Origin: a bacterium
Lineage (GTDB): Bacteria > Cyanobacteriota > Vampirovibrionia > Gastranaerophilales > Gastranaerophilaceae
Length of the DNA stretch: 64,000 bases
Assembly: GCA_017470245.1 (NCBI GenBank)
Contig: JAFUEV010000058.1
Span: forward strand, 1-64,000
Direction: 5' to 3'
The translations under genes and the position numbers were made by a program. The notes beneath the pieces are model-generated. The model searched no databases, was not told the origin of the DNA, and saw only the letters and a list, made by a program, of their open reading frames with translations. Of this stretch, positions 16,544 through 25,190 are shown one piece after another; positions within the stretch are counted from its first letter, which is position 1; each line of letters opens with the position of its first letter.

Positions 16544-19156
16544 TTAAACATTATTTGATTCAAATATTAATTCATCATTTTTTACATCAATTTTTACTTT
16601 TGAATGTTGAATTATCTCTTGTTTTAGTATTTTTTTAGACAATGGATTTTCAATTAACTGTCTTATAGTTCTCTTTAACGGTCTTGCACCATAGATTGGA
16701 TTATATCCTTTTTGAGCAAGATATTCTTTTGCATCATCCGTTATATCAAGAGTAATATCTTGTTCTGCCAATAATTTGTGTAAATGACTTGCTTGTATAT
16801 CAACTATCTTAGCTAATTGCTGCATTGTTAATGCTTTAAAGAATACTATATCATCTATTCTGTTTAAAAATTCAGGTTTAAATCTTTGCTGCATTAAAGC
16901 CATTACTTCATCTTTTGTTTGTTCTGATTGCTTTTCGGATAACATTGACTCTAAAGTATTCTTTAGAATAATTTCACTACCTATATTACTTGTTAATATA
17001 ATTAAAGTATTTTTAAAGTCAACTGTTCTGCCTTTAGAATCCGTTAATCTTCCGTCATCAAAGATTTGCAGCATTATATTGAATACATCCGGATGAGCCT
17101 TTTCGATTTCATCAAAAAGTACAACAGAATATGGTTTTCTTCTTACGTGTTCGGTTAATTGACCGCCTTCATCGTATCCAACGTATCCCGGAGGCGCCCC
17201 GATTAATCTTGCAACCGTATGCTTTTCCATATATTCAGACATATCTATTCTGATAAGAGCATCTTCATCATTAAACATAAATTCTGCAAGAGCTTTAGCA
17301 AGTTCTGTTTTACCAACACCTGTCGGACCTAAGAATATAAATGTACCAATAGGTCTATTAGGGTCTTTTAAACCTGATCTTGCACGTCTAATAGCATCAG
17401 AAACAACCTCTACGGCTTCATCCTGACCTACTACACGTTTATGTAAAAACTCTTCCATTGATATAAGTTTTGTTTTTTCGCTTTCAAGTAATTTATTAAC
17501 GGCAATACCTGTCCATTTACTTACAATTTCAGCTATATCATCTTCATCAATTTCTTCTTTTAAAAGAGTATTTTTATGTTCTGTTGAATTTTCACCGACT
17601 TCTTTAAGTTGTTTTTCAAGTGCCATTAATTTACCGTATTTCAATTCTGCTGCTTTTTGTAAATCCATATCACGTTCTGCAGCTTCTATTTCTATTTTTA
17701 CCTTTTCTATTTCTTCTTTTATTGATGCTTCACCTTGAATACTCTTTTTTTCAAGCTCCCATTGAGTTTTTAGTTTATTAATTTTTTCATTTAAGTCTTT
17801 TAATATATTTTCTATATTTTGAATTTTTTCAATATTTTCAGAATTTTCTTCCTGCTTTAATGCTTCTCTTTCGATTTCTAACTGCATTTTTTGACGGACA
17901 AGCATATCAAGTTCTTCCGGCATGGAATCTATTTCTATTCTCAATGATGAAGCAGCTTCATCAACAAGGTCAATTGCTTTATCCGGCAAAAATCTGTCCG
18001 TAATATATCTGTCTGATAATTTAGCAGCAGCAACAAGAGCAGAATCTTTAATTCTTACTCCGTGATGTACTTCATATCTTTGTTTTAAACCTCTTAATAT
18101 ACTTATAGTATCTTCAATTGAAGGTTCATCAACCATAACAGGTTGAAATCTTCTTTCTAAAGCAGGGTCCTTTTCAATATATTTACGATATTCATTGATT
18201 GTAGTTGCACCGATACATCTTAAAGTACCTCTTGCAAGCATTGGTTTTAATAAATTACCTGCATCTGTAGAACCTTCTGTAGCACCTGCACCTACAACTG
18301 TATGCAATTCATCAATGAACATTATAATTTCACCGTTTGATTCTTCAACTTCTTTTAATACGGCTTTTAAACGCTCTTCAAATTCACCTCTGAATTTTGC
18401 ACCTGCAATTAATGCGCCTAAATCTAAAGAAATTAATTTTGATTCTTTAAGATTTTCAGGAACATCACCTCTTATTATTCTTTGAGCTAAACCCTCTATA
18501 ATAGCAGTTTTACCTACACCGGGTTCACCTATTAATACAGGATTATTTTTTGTTTTCCTGTTTAATACTTGAATTACACGTCTTATTTCATCATCTCTGC
18601 CTATAACAGGGTCAAGTTTTCCTTTTCGTGCCATTGCAGTTAAATCTGTCGAGTATTTTTCCAATGCTTTATATGAATCTTCTGCATTTTTACTGTCCAC
18701 TTTTCTGTTGCCTCTTACTTTCTTCATTGCATTTAATATTGAATTTTTAGTTATTTTATTATTATTCAATATTTGTTGAATTTTAGAACCTTGAAGTTCT
18801 GTCATTGCCATTAAAATATGTTCAATACTTATAAATGAATCTTTTAAATTATCAGCATTTTCCTGTGCCGTATCAAACATATTATTTGTCATTTGTGATA
18901 AAAATAATTGTTGATTTGGATTTGTCGATTGTACTTGCGGTAATTGCGATATTTCATTTACAATTTGATGTTTAAAATTATCATTATTAATCTTTAATTC
19001 AGAGCAATAATCTTTTGAAATACCTTCATTATCTTCTGCTATTGCAAGCATTATATGTAATGGTTCCAATTGTGAATTATGATATCTGTACATAATCTGC
19101 TGCGAAGCATAAATTATTTCCTTGGTATAATCAGTTAATCTGTTGAAATCTATCAT
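16544..19156 (-). CDS. clpB: ATP-dependent disaggregase ClpB
   Basis: A hexameric AAA+ chaperone that rescues aggregated proteins together with DnaK. The 870 residues show two Clp N repeats (about 1-145), NBD1 with Walker A GEPGVGKT at 210-217, a long coiled-coil M domain (about 390-520) that marks ClpB rather than ClpC, and NBD2 with GPTGVGKT. No MYF/P-loop for ClpP docking is obvious. I chose ATG at 19156 since AGAGGTG lies eight bases upstream; a TTG at 19204 has no ribosome site. A stem in the leader encloses that site (see findings). Monocistronic, with its own terminator. Confidence 0.96.
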   Translation of the reverse strand: MIDFNRLTDYTKEIIYASQQIMYRYHNSQLEPLHIMLAIAEDNEGISKDYCSELKINNDNFKHQIVNEISQLPQVQSTNPNQQLFLSQMTNNMFDTAQENADNLKDSFISIEHILMAMTELQGSKIQQILNNNKITKNSILNAMKKVRGNRKVDSKNAEDSYKALEKYSTDLTAMARKGKLDPVIGRDDEIRRVIQVLNRKTKNNPVLIGEPGVGKTAIIEGLAQRIIRGDVPENLKESKLISLDLGALIAGAKFRGEFEERLKAVLKEVEESNGEIIMFIDELHTVVGAGATEGSTDAGNLLKPMLARGTLRCIGATTINEYRKYIEKDPALERRFQPVMVDEPSIEDTISILRGLKQRYEVHHGVRIKDSALVAAAKLSDRYITDRFLPDKAIDLVDEAASSLRIEIDSMPEELDMLVRQKMQLEIEREALKQEENSENIEKIQNIENILKDLNEKINKLKTQWELEKKSIQGEASIKEEIEKVKIEIEAAERDMDLQKAAELKYGKLMALEKQLKEVGENSTEHKNTLLKEEIDEDDIAEIVSKWTGIAVNKLLESEKTKLISMEEFLHKRVVGQDEAVEVVSDAIRRARSGLKDPNRPIGTFIFLGPTGVGKTELAKALAEFMFNDEDALIRIDMSEYMEKHTVARLIGAPPGYVGYDEGGQLTEHVRRKPYSVVLFDEIEKAHPDVFNIMLQIFDDGRLTDSKGRTVDFKNTLIILTSNIGSEIILKNTLESMLSEKQSEQTKDEVMALMQQRFKPEFLNRIDDIVFFKALTMQQLAKIVDIQASHLHKLLAEQDITLDITDDAKEYLAQKGYNPIYGARPLKRTIRQLIENPLSKKILKQEIIQHSKVKIDVKNDELIFESNNV

Positions 19157-19194
19157 TCTAAGAACACCTCTTTTCTTTTGTTGAACATTCTTAG
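19154..19194 (-). promoter_or_regulatory. Hairpin at the clpB ribosome-binding site
   Basis: On the clpB mRNA CTAAGAA (19194-19188) pairs with TTCTTAG (19164-19158). The 23-base loop contains the Shine-Dalgarno sequence AGAGGTG directly beside the stem, and the start codon follows one base after it. The 3' arm fills the spacer between Shine-Dalgarno and ATG. An RNA-thermometer role is conceivable, but untested. Confidence 0.4.
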
Positions 19195-19421
19195 TAATAT
19201 TCAATCTATATTCTTAGTTTAATATCTTTTTTTCAAAAATCAGAAAAAATTTATAATTAATTAATTTTTTAACAAATATATTCACCGGTTGGTTAGTTTT
19301 TTATTTAACATAATATAGCCATAAGGCTAATTGTTGCTTTTTAATATATAGTTTAAAATATAATAATCGGTCGGAAAGAGTAGTAGGAATCCATAAAAGG
19401 AGAATTTATGAATTAAAATTC

Positions 19422-19739
19422 TTATTTCTTTATTTTGCTTACGATGTTATATATTTCATCCAATTTATAATTAATTTGAGAAATATAATCCAATGATTCG
19501 GGAGTATAAGTTTGTTGCGATTTTGTGAAGAAAATATGAGGTTCTACATCGAAAAATATACACATTTTTTCAAACAAATCACTTGTAATAAAAGATTTAC
19601 CATTTTCAATTCTGTTTATTGTTTGGTAAGTTTGAAGATTTAATAATTCTGCGAGCTGCTCTTGTGTCAAATGTTTTGATTCTCTCAAAATTCTTAAATT
19701 ATATCCAAAGATTTTTTTAACATCAATGTTCTTATCCAT
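19422..19739 (-). CDS. XRE-family helix-turn-helix regulator
   Basis: A 105-residue DNA-binding protein. Residues 11-66 form a Cro/C1-type HTH: LRESKHLTQEQLAELL is the first pair of helices and TINRIENGKSF the recognition region, followed by F-F-D-V-E-P typical of the domain end. The C-terminal 35 residues may form a short coiled coil for dimerisation. It is divergent from an unknown gene (19842) across about 100 bases that contain a 17-base inverted repeat, the usual layout for an autoregulator. It lies in an accessory stretch, so a mobile origin is possible but unproven. Confidence 0.88.
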   Translation of the reverse strand: MDKNIDVKKIFGYNLRILRESKHLTQEQLAELLNLQTYQTINRIENGKSFITSDLFEKMCIFFDVEPHIFFTKSQQTYTPESLDYISQINYKLDEIYNIVSKIKK

Positions 19740-19779
19740 ATTATGTATGATATGGGGTTTTGAATAAATTTAGTATCGA

Positions 19780-19796
19780 ATAATATGTTATATTAT
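19780..19796. promoter_or_regulatory. Candidate XRE operator ATAATATGTTATATTAT
   Basis: Arms ATAATAT and ATATTAT are perfect inverted copies with a three-base spacer, in the divergent region between the XRE gene and the gene at 19842. The size suits a Cro/C1-type dimer. Confidence 0.4.
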
Positions 19797-19841
19797 AGAT
19801 TAATATTATTTATTTGAATTTAAAATTATAAAGGAAAATAA

Positions 19842-20294
19842 ATGGAAAAACTTTGCCTTAACACCAAACAAATATCCGAATTAATAAGGAATAACAGGGT
19901 TTTTATACAAAACAATACTGCTGTGGAAATATTTGATGATGAATTTATATTAAATTGCAAAGGTAAAATAACTAAATCTAAATCTTTATCTATAAGTTTT
20001 AGAGAAATGAACGAACCATACAGTTTTTTGCAGGCTCTAATTTGTGAATATTTTAATTTTGAATATCAAAATGTTATATGTATAAGTGCAAGTATAGAAG
20101 AATCGGAATTCAGGATAAGATTTTCGCCACAAAAGGAATTATCAATCATAGTATGTCCTAAAGCATTAGCAATAAAAAATACCGAAAATATTTTTGAAGA
20201 TGATATTCAAAATCATTTGAGCGAAAATCAGATAGGTTTTTACCGCAGACTCGGAAACTCAGATTATTTTTTCAGATGGAATGAAGATTTATAA
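19842..20294 (+). CDS. Protein of unknown function
   Basis: A 150-residue protein that I do not recognise. It has no signal peptide or hydrophobic segment. The centre is beta-rich (KSLSISFREM, FRIRFSPQ, LSIIVCPKA), and the C-terminus is polar and aromatic (GFYRRLGNSDYFFRW). Shine-Dalgarno AAAGGA lies seven bases before the ATG. It is divergent from the XRE regulator, which may control it, and is followed by a separately promoted exported protein. Confidence 0.7.
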   Translation: MEKLCLNTKQISELIRNNRVFIQNNTAVEIFDDEFILNCKGKITKSKSLSISFREMNEPYSFLQALICEYFNFEYQNVICISASIEESEFRIRFSPQKELSIIVCPKALAIKNTENIFEDDIQNHLSENQIGFYRRLGNSDYFFRWNEDL

Positions 20295-20310
20295 TAAAAA
20301 CCTTTACTCT

Positions 20311-20339
20311 TTGAATTTCGTTTACTAATATAGTAAAAT
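20311..20339 (+). promoter_or_regulatory. Sigma70-type promoter
   Basis: TTGAAT (20311-20316), 17 bases, then TAAAAT (20334-20339). It is 20 bases before the ATG of the exported protein gene, leaving a short leader. Confidence 0.55.
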
Positions 20340-20359
20340 GTAAATAGGGTAAGGTTTAA

Positions 20360-21496
20360 ATGAAAAAGAAGTTAATATCGGCATTTATATTATTAAGTAT
20401 GATGATTCCAAATACTGCTATTATAGCAATAGCACAAGAGCCTTATCATGGTTATATTGAAGAAACCGATGTTAACAGAAGACAGCAAGAAGATAAAATA
20501 TTTACAAAAGAAAAAGCTAAACTTGAAGCAACAAAAGATATTGAATTAACAGTTTCCCAAGTATTAAACGGAGCAACTTCTTTAGAAGGTGATGAATTTT
20601 TTGCCGAAGTTTCAACTGATGTCCTTGCTGGCAGCGGTGTATTGTTACCAAAAGGCACGGTTGCTCACGGAAGAATTAAAGATATTATTGACCCTAAAAG
20701 AATGGGTAGAAACGGATATATTGAACTTAGTTTTGATTATTTAATAACACCTGACGGCAGAGAAATACCAATAGAAGGCGATATGTCCTCTAAATTAAAT
20801 CCTGCCAAAACTACAGCAAAAGTTATAGGAGAAAGTGTTACTTCAACTGCAGTAGGAGGAGTAACAGGTGCAATGGCTGCAATAGAACTTGCAGGTATTG
20901 AAGGGGCAATTGTAAGTCATGGTTATACAGTTATTGGTGGAGCTGCAATAGGCGGAATTATTGCATTAGGAATGTGCCTATTTAGAAAAGGTCAGGATGT
21001 TTTGATTTCTCCGGGAGATGTTATTAAAGTTAAGATTAAAAGCTCGGATGATATTCAAATTATGACTCATGAATCAGTAAGACAAAAAGAAATAGCTTAT
21101 GAAGGGCTTGATGTTAAAATTACGAATGTTTTACTTGAAAAAGATCCTTTTGATAATTTAAATACAATTACAGTTGATTTAATTATTAATAATAATTCTA
21201 AAACGGATTTTTCCAGTTTTGATATAGAAATGATTAATGATTTACACAACAGTTATCATCCTTCTATATTTATGGACTATAAAAATTCGCTAGCAATGAA
21301 AACAATAAAACGTGGTGAAAATGTTTCGGGTGTTCTTTCTTTTTCGGTTGATAATCCGAATAGAGAACATTGGCTTGTTTTTTATGACAGAAGAAATCAC
21401 AAACCACTCGCAAAAATATCTATAGATAACGCTAAAAAAGATTTGCACATAACCGATTGGAAAAAAAGAAAAAAGCATAAAAGGATTTTATGTTAA
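20360..21496 (+). CDS. Exported protein of unknown function, paralogue of the one at 9562
   Basis: A 378-residue protein. Residues 1-25 are a signal peptide (MKKK start, hydrophobic core, cleavage near AIA-QE). A central beta-rich region with GTVAHGRI, GRNGYIEL and DGREIPI aligns in order with the exported protein at 9562-10140. Then comes a glycine-rich hydrophobic stretch (about 160-215: GGVTGAMAAIELAG and GGAAIGGIIALGM) that could insert in a membrane, and a C-terminal region of 150 residues rich in strands. I cannot name a function. Its stop overlaps the next gene, a Crp/Fnr-type regulator, so the pair is cotranscribed. Confidence 0.75.
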   Translation: MKKKLISAFILLSMMIPNTAIIAIAQEPYHGYIEETDVNRRQQEDKIFTKEKAKLEATKDIELTVSQVLNGATSLEGDEFFAEVSTDVLAGSGVLLPKGTVAHGRIKDIIDPKRMGRNGYIELSFDYLITPDGREIPIEGDMSSKLNPAKTTAKVIGESVTSTAVGGVTGAMAAIELAGIEGAIVSHGYTVIGGAAIGGIIALGMCLFRKGQDVLISPGDVIKVKIKSSDDIQIMTHESVRQKEIAYEGLDVKITNVLLEKDPFDNLNTITVDLIINNNSKTDFSSFDIEMINDLHNSYHPSIFMDYKNSLAMKTIKRGENVSGVLSFSVDNPNREHWLVFYDRRNHKPLAKISIDNAKKDLHITDWKKRKKHKRILC

Positions 21497-22125
21497 ATAT
21501 AGATTTATTTGAACATATAGATAATAATAGTATTTTAGAACTTTTACAATGCATTGGCATAAAAACAAAAGTTTTTAAAAAAGATTCTTTTATAATAAAA
21601 AATAATTCAAAAATTGATTATTTAGGTGTTATTTTAGACGGAAAAGCCGTTATTAAAAAAAATGATTATACGGGAAAATCCGTTGTTATAGAAAAATTAA
21701 AAATAAATGATATATTCGGTCATAATATAGTATGTTGCGGATTGAATAAAAGTCCTGTTGATATTATTGCCGAAACAAATTGCGAAGTACTTTTTATACC
21801 TTTTGAAAAAGTTGTCACTCCTTGTTCTAAATTATGCAATTATCATATTCAATTAATTAAAAATGTTATGAAAATGATTTCTAAAAGAAATTCTTTATTA
21901 AATGACCAGATAGATATAATAGGTCAAAAAACAATAAGAGATAAAATTTTAGCTTTTTTAGAAAGTTATAAAAATGATGAAAAAGTATTTTCTATACCTT
22001 ATTCAAGAGAAGAAATGGCAAAGTTTTTGTGTACTGACAGAAGTGCACTATCAAGAGAATTAAGCAGAATGCAATCTGACGGCATTTTACGTTATAAGAA
22101 AAACTTTTTTGAAATTTTAAAATAG
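21490..22125 (+). CDS. Crp/Fnr-family transcriptional regulator
   Basis: A 211-residue regulator. The N-terminal 120 residues form a cyclic-nucleotide-binding-like beta roll (GVILDGKAVIKK, KLKINDIFG), and the C-terminal part is a winged helix with YSREEMAKFLCTDRSALSRELSRM as the recognition region. No CRP-type cAMP phosphate signature is evident. Eight cysteines occur but not in the FNR cluster spacing, so the effector is unknown. AAAAGGA lies four bases before the ATG, and the gene overlaps the exported protein gene by seven bases. Confidence 0.9.
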   Translation: MLNIDLFEHIDNNSILELLQCIGIKTKVFKKDSFIIKNNSKIDYLGVILDGKAVIKKNDYTGKSVVIEKLKINDIFGHNIVCCGLNKSPVDIIAETNCEVLFIPFEKVVTPCSKLCNYHIQLIKNVMKMISKRNSLLNDQIDIIGQKTIRDKILAFLESYKNDEKVFSIPYSREEMAKFLCTDRSALSRELSRMQSDGILRYKKNFFEILK

Positions 22126-22146
22126 TAATTAATTTACTATTTTTTA
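22118..22146. terminator. Bidirectional intrinsic terminator overlapping two stop codons
   Basis: AAATAGTAA pairs with TTACTATTT around a five-base loop, followed by T residues. It spans the stops of the convergent regulator and glycosyltransferase genes. Confidence 0.7.
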
Positions 22147-23213
22147 TAATCGTACCATTTTTCAAATGTTGAAAACCAAATTACCGCATAGTTTTTAACA
22201 CCTTTTTCTATTCTGAATATCTTATCAAAAAAGAAAAATAAAGGATAATATACAAAAAACGGCAATTTTGTAAATCTGTCAATTAAAAATAGAGTCCTGT
22301 TTCTTACAAATTCTTTATCTTCTTCACAAATACCAAGATGTTTAAAGTCATTTTTCATCATATTAAAAAATTTTCTTTTATATGGTAATCTGACCTTCAT
22401 AAACCACCAATACAAAGTAATAACTTTATAATCCCAGTAATAATATTTCATTTCATCAAATAAATCTATTTTTTTTAGATTATCACCTATTAAATTAAAA
22501 ATTTTAAAATAATCAAAAAACAGATAATTTCTTGAATTAGTAACAGCATTTTTTCTGTTGCAGCGATAATATATTAAATCCTCTCTTAAAACAGACATTT
22601 TTTCCGCTTTAAATAATGCGTCATAAACAAATACATTATCTTCAAAATATATACCGCCCGGAAATTTAACATCTTTATTAATAAGAAAACTTCTTTTATA
22701 CATCTTATCCCAAGGAACACTGGTTTGCCAAAAAACAGAATACTTAATATCTCTCCAGTTAAATGTTTTATTATCAAATTCTTCAGGAATTTGCTTCAAT
22801 TTTGCATAAACATGACCTTTATCAATTTTACCTGTTCTGTCATCAAATTGATTCCAGGTACAAAGAGTTATATCAGCATCTGTTTCAGTTATTCTGTTAT
22901 ACAACTTTTCAACGGCATCAAGTTCCATATAGTCATCACCATCTATAAAGAAAATATATTCTCCTCGTGCCATTTGAACACCAAAATTTCTTGCTATTCC
23001 TTGTTTTAAATTTGAAGAATTTTTATATATAACAAATCTTTCATCATTTTTTGCATATTCTTCAACTATTTCCAGAGTTTTATCAGTTGACTTATTATCA
23101 ACAATAATAATCTCTATATCTTTCATTGTCTGGTTAACAACACTATCAAGCGTTTGTCTTATATATTTTTCAACATTATATATTGCTAAAATAACACTGA
23201 CTTTTATAGACAT
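22137..23213 (-). CDS. Glycosyltransferase family 2
   Basis: A 358-residue GT-A fold enzyme that transfers a sugar from a nucleotide donor, probably onto a surface polysaccharide or LPS. SVILAIYNVEKYI begins at residue 5, IIIVDNKSTDKT near 34, and the metal-binding DGDD lies near residue 92. The C-terminal half is rich in aromatic and basic residues, suggesting peripheral membrane binding. No linked polysaccharide genes are near it. Donor and acceptor are unknown. Confidence 0.92.
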   Translation of the reverse strand: MSIKVSVILAIYNVEKYIRQTLDSVVNQTMKDIEIIIVDNKSTDKTLEIVEEYAKNDERFVIYKNSSNLKQGIARNFGVQMARGEYIFFIDGDDYMELDAVEKLYNRITETDADITLCTWNQFDDRTGKIDKGHVYAKLKQIPEEFDNKTFNWRDIKYSVFWQTSVPWDKMYKRSFLINKDVKFPGGIYFEDNVFVYDALFKAEKMSVLREDLIYYRCNRKNAVTNSRNYLFFDYFKIFNLIGDNLKKIDLFDEMKYYYWDYKVITLYWWFMKVRLPYKRKFFNMMKNDFKHLGICEEDKEFVRNRTLFLIDRFTKLPFFVYYPLFFFFDKIFRIEKGVKNYAVIWFSTFEKWYDYKK

Positions 23214-23249
23214 ATTCCACCTTTTTTATATTAATTATAAAATAATTAT

Positions 23250-23552
23250 ATGATACTCAAAGAATTTTCAAAATACTTGCAGGAAAATAAAGATAAAAAC
23301 TCGGTAAGCCTTTTAAATGAATGGATAATAGAAAGACTTCAAAAACCTTCTTTAAATAAAGTTGATAATATTTTAAAAGCAGAACTTTATTTTCTGAAAA
23401 ACAATAACAATAAAACTCTAATAATTGCAAAAAGAGATACCGGAAGAACATTATTGAATGCATTATATAATTTTGCATTGAGTTTTGAGCAATATAAACT
23501 CGCAAAATTTTTGCACAATAAAAAATCTACAGATTTCAAAAATAAAATGTAA
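23250..23552 (+). CDS. Small unknown protein next to the candidate origin
   Basis: A 100-residue, lysine- and asparagine-rich, probably helical protein with no recognised motif. It is divergent from the glycosyltransferase gene and has no clear Shine-Dalgarno sequence. A small hairpin terminator follows about 80 bases downstream, within the proposed origin. The protein could be a true gene or a chance frame; its length in such AT-rich DNA and its codon pattern mildly favour a real gene. Confidence 0.5.
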   Translation: MILKEFSKYLQENKDKNSVSLLNEWIIERLQKPSLNKVDNILKAELYFLKNNNNKTLIIAKRDTGRTLLNALYNFALSFEQYKLAKFLHNKKSTDFKNKM

Positions 23553-23633
23553 AGTTTTGAACAACCTGTATTAAAAATTAATTTGACATAAAAAAAATAA
23601 GTGATATTTTCACTATATTAAAACACAATAAAT

Positions 23634-23656
23634 AAGCATGGTTACATGCCTTTTTT
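23634..23656 (+). terminator. Weak intrinsic terminator after the unknown gene at 23250
   Basis: GCATG/CATGC five-pair stem with a GTTA loop, followed by C and six T residues. Confidence 0.55.
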
Positions 23657-23691
23657 GTATAAAAAGTTTACAACATTATTGTTCAATAACT

Positions 23692-23889
23692 TGTAGAAAA
23701 CTTGTAGAAAACTATATAAAAAACTGTTATTAAATTGTTTAAAATTATAATTAAAATTACAATAACTTTTTTAAAAATTATTTTTTGTTCAAAACTCAAT
23801 TTTTATGAACAACTTTTGAACTTATTTTCTACAGTTTTTATACAATATTAAAAAGTAATATTTATAACTATTTTAAACACTTTTCTACA
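23692..23889. repeat. Four DnaA-box-like copies of TTTTCTACA
   Basis: Copies lie at 23692-23700 and 23703-23711 on the minus strand (read as TGTAGAAAA on plus, 11 bases apart) and at 23825-23833 and 23881-23889 on the plus strand. A chance cluster of four identical 9-mers in 200 bases is unlikely, even at this base composition. Confidence 0.65.
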
Positions 23890-23907
23890 GATTTTTTATT
23901 TCTTTAT

Positions 23908-23918
23908 TACTACTACTA
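23908..23918. other. DnaA-trio-like triplet run
   Basis: TACTACTACTA, i.e. TAGTAGTAGTA on the complement. DnaA-trios known from Bacillus subtilis have this triplet form beside the last DnaA box and guide DnaA onto one strand. Here the spacing to the last box is 18 bases. Confidence 0.4.
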
Positions 23919-24030
23919 TATTTTTTATATATAAATAAATAATAGTTATTAATAAATAAAAAAAACAATTAAAAAAGAAATAGAAATTACTTAAAATATT
24001 AAAATTTTAATCGTTTTTTTATTTTTCAAT

Positions 24031-24036
24031 TATAAT
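24031..24036 (+). promoter_or_regulatory. Perfect -10 box upstream of dnaN
   Basis: TATAAT 30 bases before the dnaN ATG. No convincing -35 box is found at the right spacing. Confidence 0.4.
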
Positions 24037-24066
24037 ATATTTGTGCACAAAATATAGAGGACTGAT

Positions 24067-25182
24067 ATGCTTTTTACAATAGATAAAGATTCTTTATTAA
24101 ATAAATTAAAAATAGTAGAAAAAATAACTGCTCAAAGAGGTAATGTTCAACCTGTTTTGGCAAATGTTTTATTTGAAGCAGAAGATAATGTTCTTAATTT
24201 GAGTGCAACAGATTTAGAAATTTCTATAAAAGCAAAAACTACAGTAGCTATAAAGAAAGAAGGTAAAATTACATTACCTGCAAAGAAATTATTAGAAATT
24301 GCAGCTAAATTACCTGATAAACCGGTTGAATTTTCATTAAATGAAGATACTAATGTTGTAAGTATTACTTGCGGTAATTCAAAATTTGAAATCATTGGTA
24401 TATCTGCTCAAGAATTTCCAAAAATAGATGATGAAATTAAAGGCGGTACTGAAATAGAAATAGAAATAGAACCGTTTTTAAAATCCATAAAAAATACTGT
24501 GTATGCTGCTGCAAACTATGAAAACAGAAACGTAATTTCAGGTGTATTCTGTTTAATAAAAGATAATAAACTTGAAATGGCAGCAACAGACGGTAACAGA
24601 TTAACTAGAATTATTGAGGCAATAAAAAATAAAGATTCTAAAAATGCAAAAATAGTTATTCCTTCAAAAACTTTAAATGAATTTTCAAGAATTTGTTCTT
24701 TTATAGCTGAAGAAAAAGTTGTATTAATTGTAGATAAATCAAGATTAACTTTAAAAACAATGAATTTTTCAATTAATTCAAGATTAATAGAAGGTGAATA
24801 TCCTCCTTATGAACAATTAATACCAAAAACTACCGCAAATAATTCAATTATATCAAGAGATGATTTAATTTCCGCACTTGATAGAGTTTCTACAATGGTT
24901 AATGATAGAACAAGTTTTGTTAAATTTTTATTCAATGATAATAAATTGGTATTAAGTGCAGAAACACCAAATTCGGGTAATTCTGAAGATATTATAGATT
25001 GTGAATATAAAGGTGATGAACTTGCAATTGCATTTAACTATAAATATGTACTAGATTCAATAAAAACTATGGATGCTAAAAACGTAAAAGTAGGATTAAA
25101 CGGAAGTTTGTCAGCTACAGTATTTAAACCGGACAGTGAAGAAAATTATATCTGTCTGATAATGCCGATACAGATAAGATAG
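24067..25182 (+). CDS. dnaN: DNA polymerase III beta sliding clamp
   Basis: A 371-residue ring-forming clamp that holds the polymerase on DNA. Three similar clamp domains span about residues 1-120, 130-245 and 250-371. The middle carries AATDGNRLT, a well-kept clamp sequence, and the C-terminus ends in ICLIMPIQIR, matching the usual ending LIMPMR-like hydrophobic pocket strand. TAGAGGA lies five bases before the ATG. It is first in a run with thrB and pgk and lies beside the candidate origin, without dnaA or recF adjacent. Confidence 0.97.
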   Translation: MLFTIDKDSLLNKLKIVEKITAQRGNVQPVLANVLFEAEDNVLNLSATDLEISIKAKTTVAIKKEGKITLPAKKLLEIAAKLPDKPVEFSLNEDTNVVSITCGNSKFEIIGISAQEFPKIDDEIKGGTEIEIEIEPFLKSIKNTVYAAANYENRNVISGVFCLIKDNKLEMAATDGNRLTRIIEAIKNKDSKNAKIVIPSKTLNEFSRICSFIAEEKVVLIVDKSRLTLKTMNFSINSRLIEGEYPPYEQLIPKTTANNSIISRDDLISALDRVSTMVNDRTSFVKFLFNDNKLVLSAETPNSGNSEDIIDCEYKGDELAIAFNYKYVLDSIKTMDAKNVKVGLNGSLSATVFKPDSEENYICLIMPIQIR

Positions 25183-25190
25183 GTTTATTA

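Larger units (their letters stand above)
23553..24066. other. Candidate chromosomal origin (oriC) upstream of dnaN
   Basis: 514 bases with no gene, directly before dnaN. It has four copies of TTTTCTACA, one change from the cyanobacterial DnaA box TTTTCCACA, in two opposed pairs. TACTACTACTA lies 18 bases after the last box, like a DnaA-trio, and is followed by about 100 bases that are almost all A and T (a possible unwinding element). Several GTTCAA/TTGAAC words (23555, 23679, 23785, 23814) also recur. Cyanobacteria are known to have origins beside dnaN. Cumulative GC skew would test this. Confidence 0.6.

Noticed and set aside
23584..23614. TTGACA box and AGTGA/TCACT hairpin in the origin region
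   Set aside because: No matching -10 box at 16-18 bases, and the five-pair stem is easily reached by chance in this sequence.
23250..24066. Plasmid or phage-type iteron origin reading of the GTTCAA repeats
   Set aside because: The GTTCAA words are not evenly spaced and no Rep gene is adjacent; a chromosomal origin fits better.
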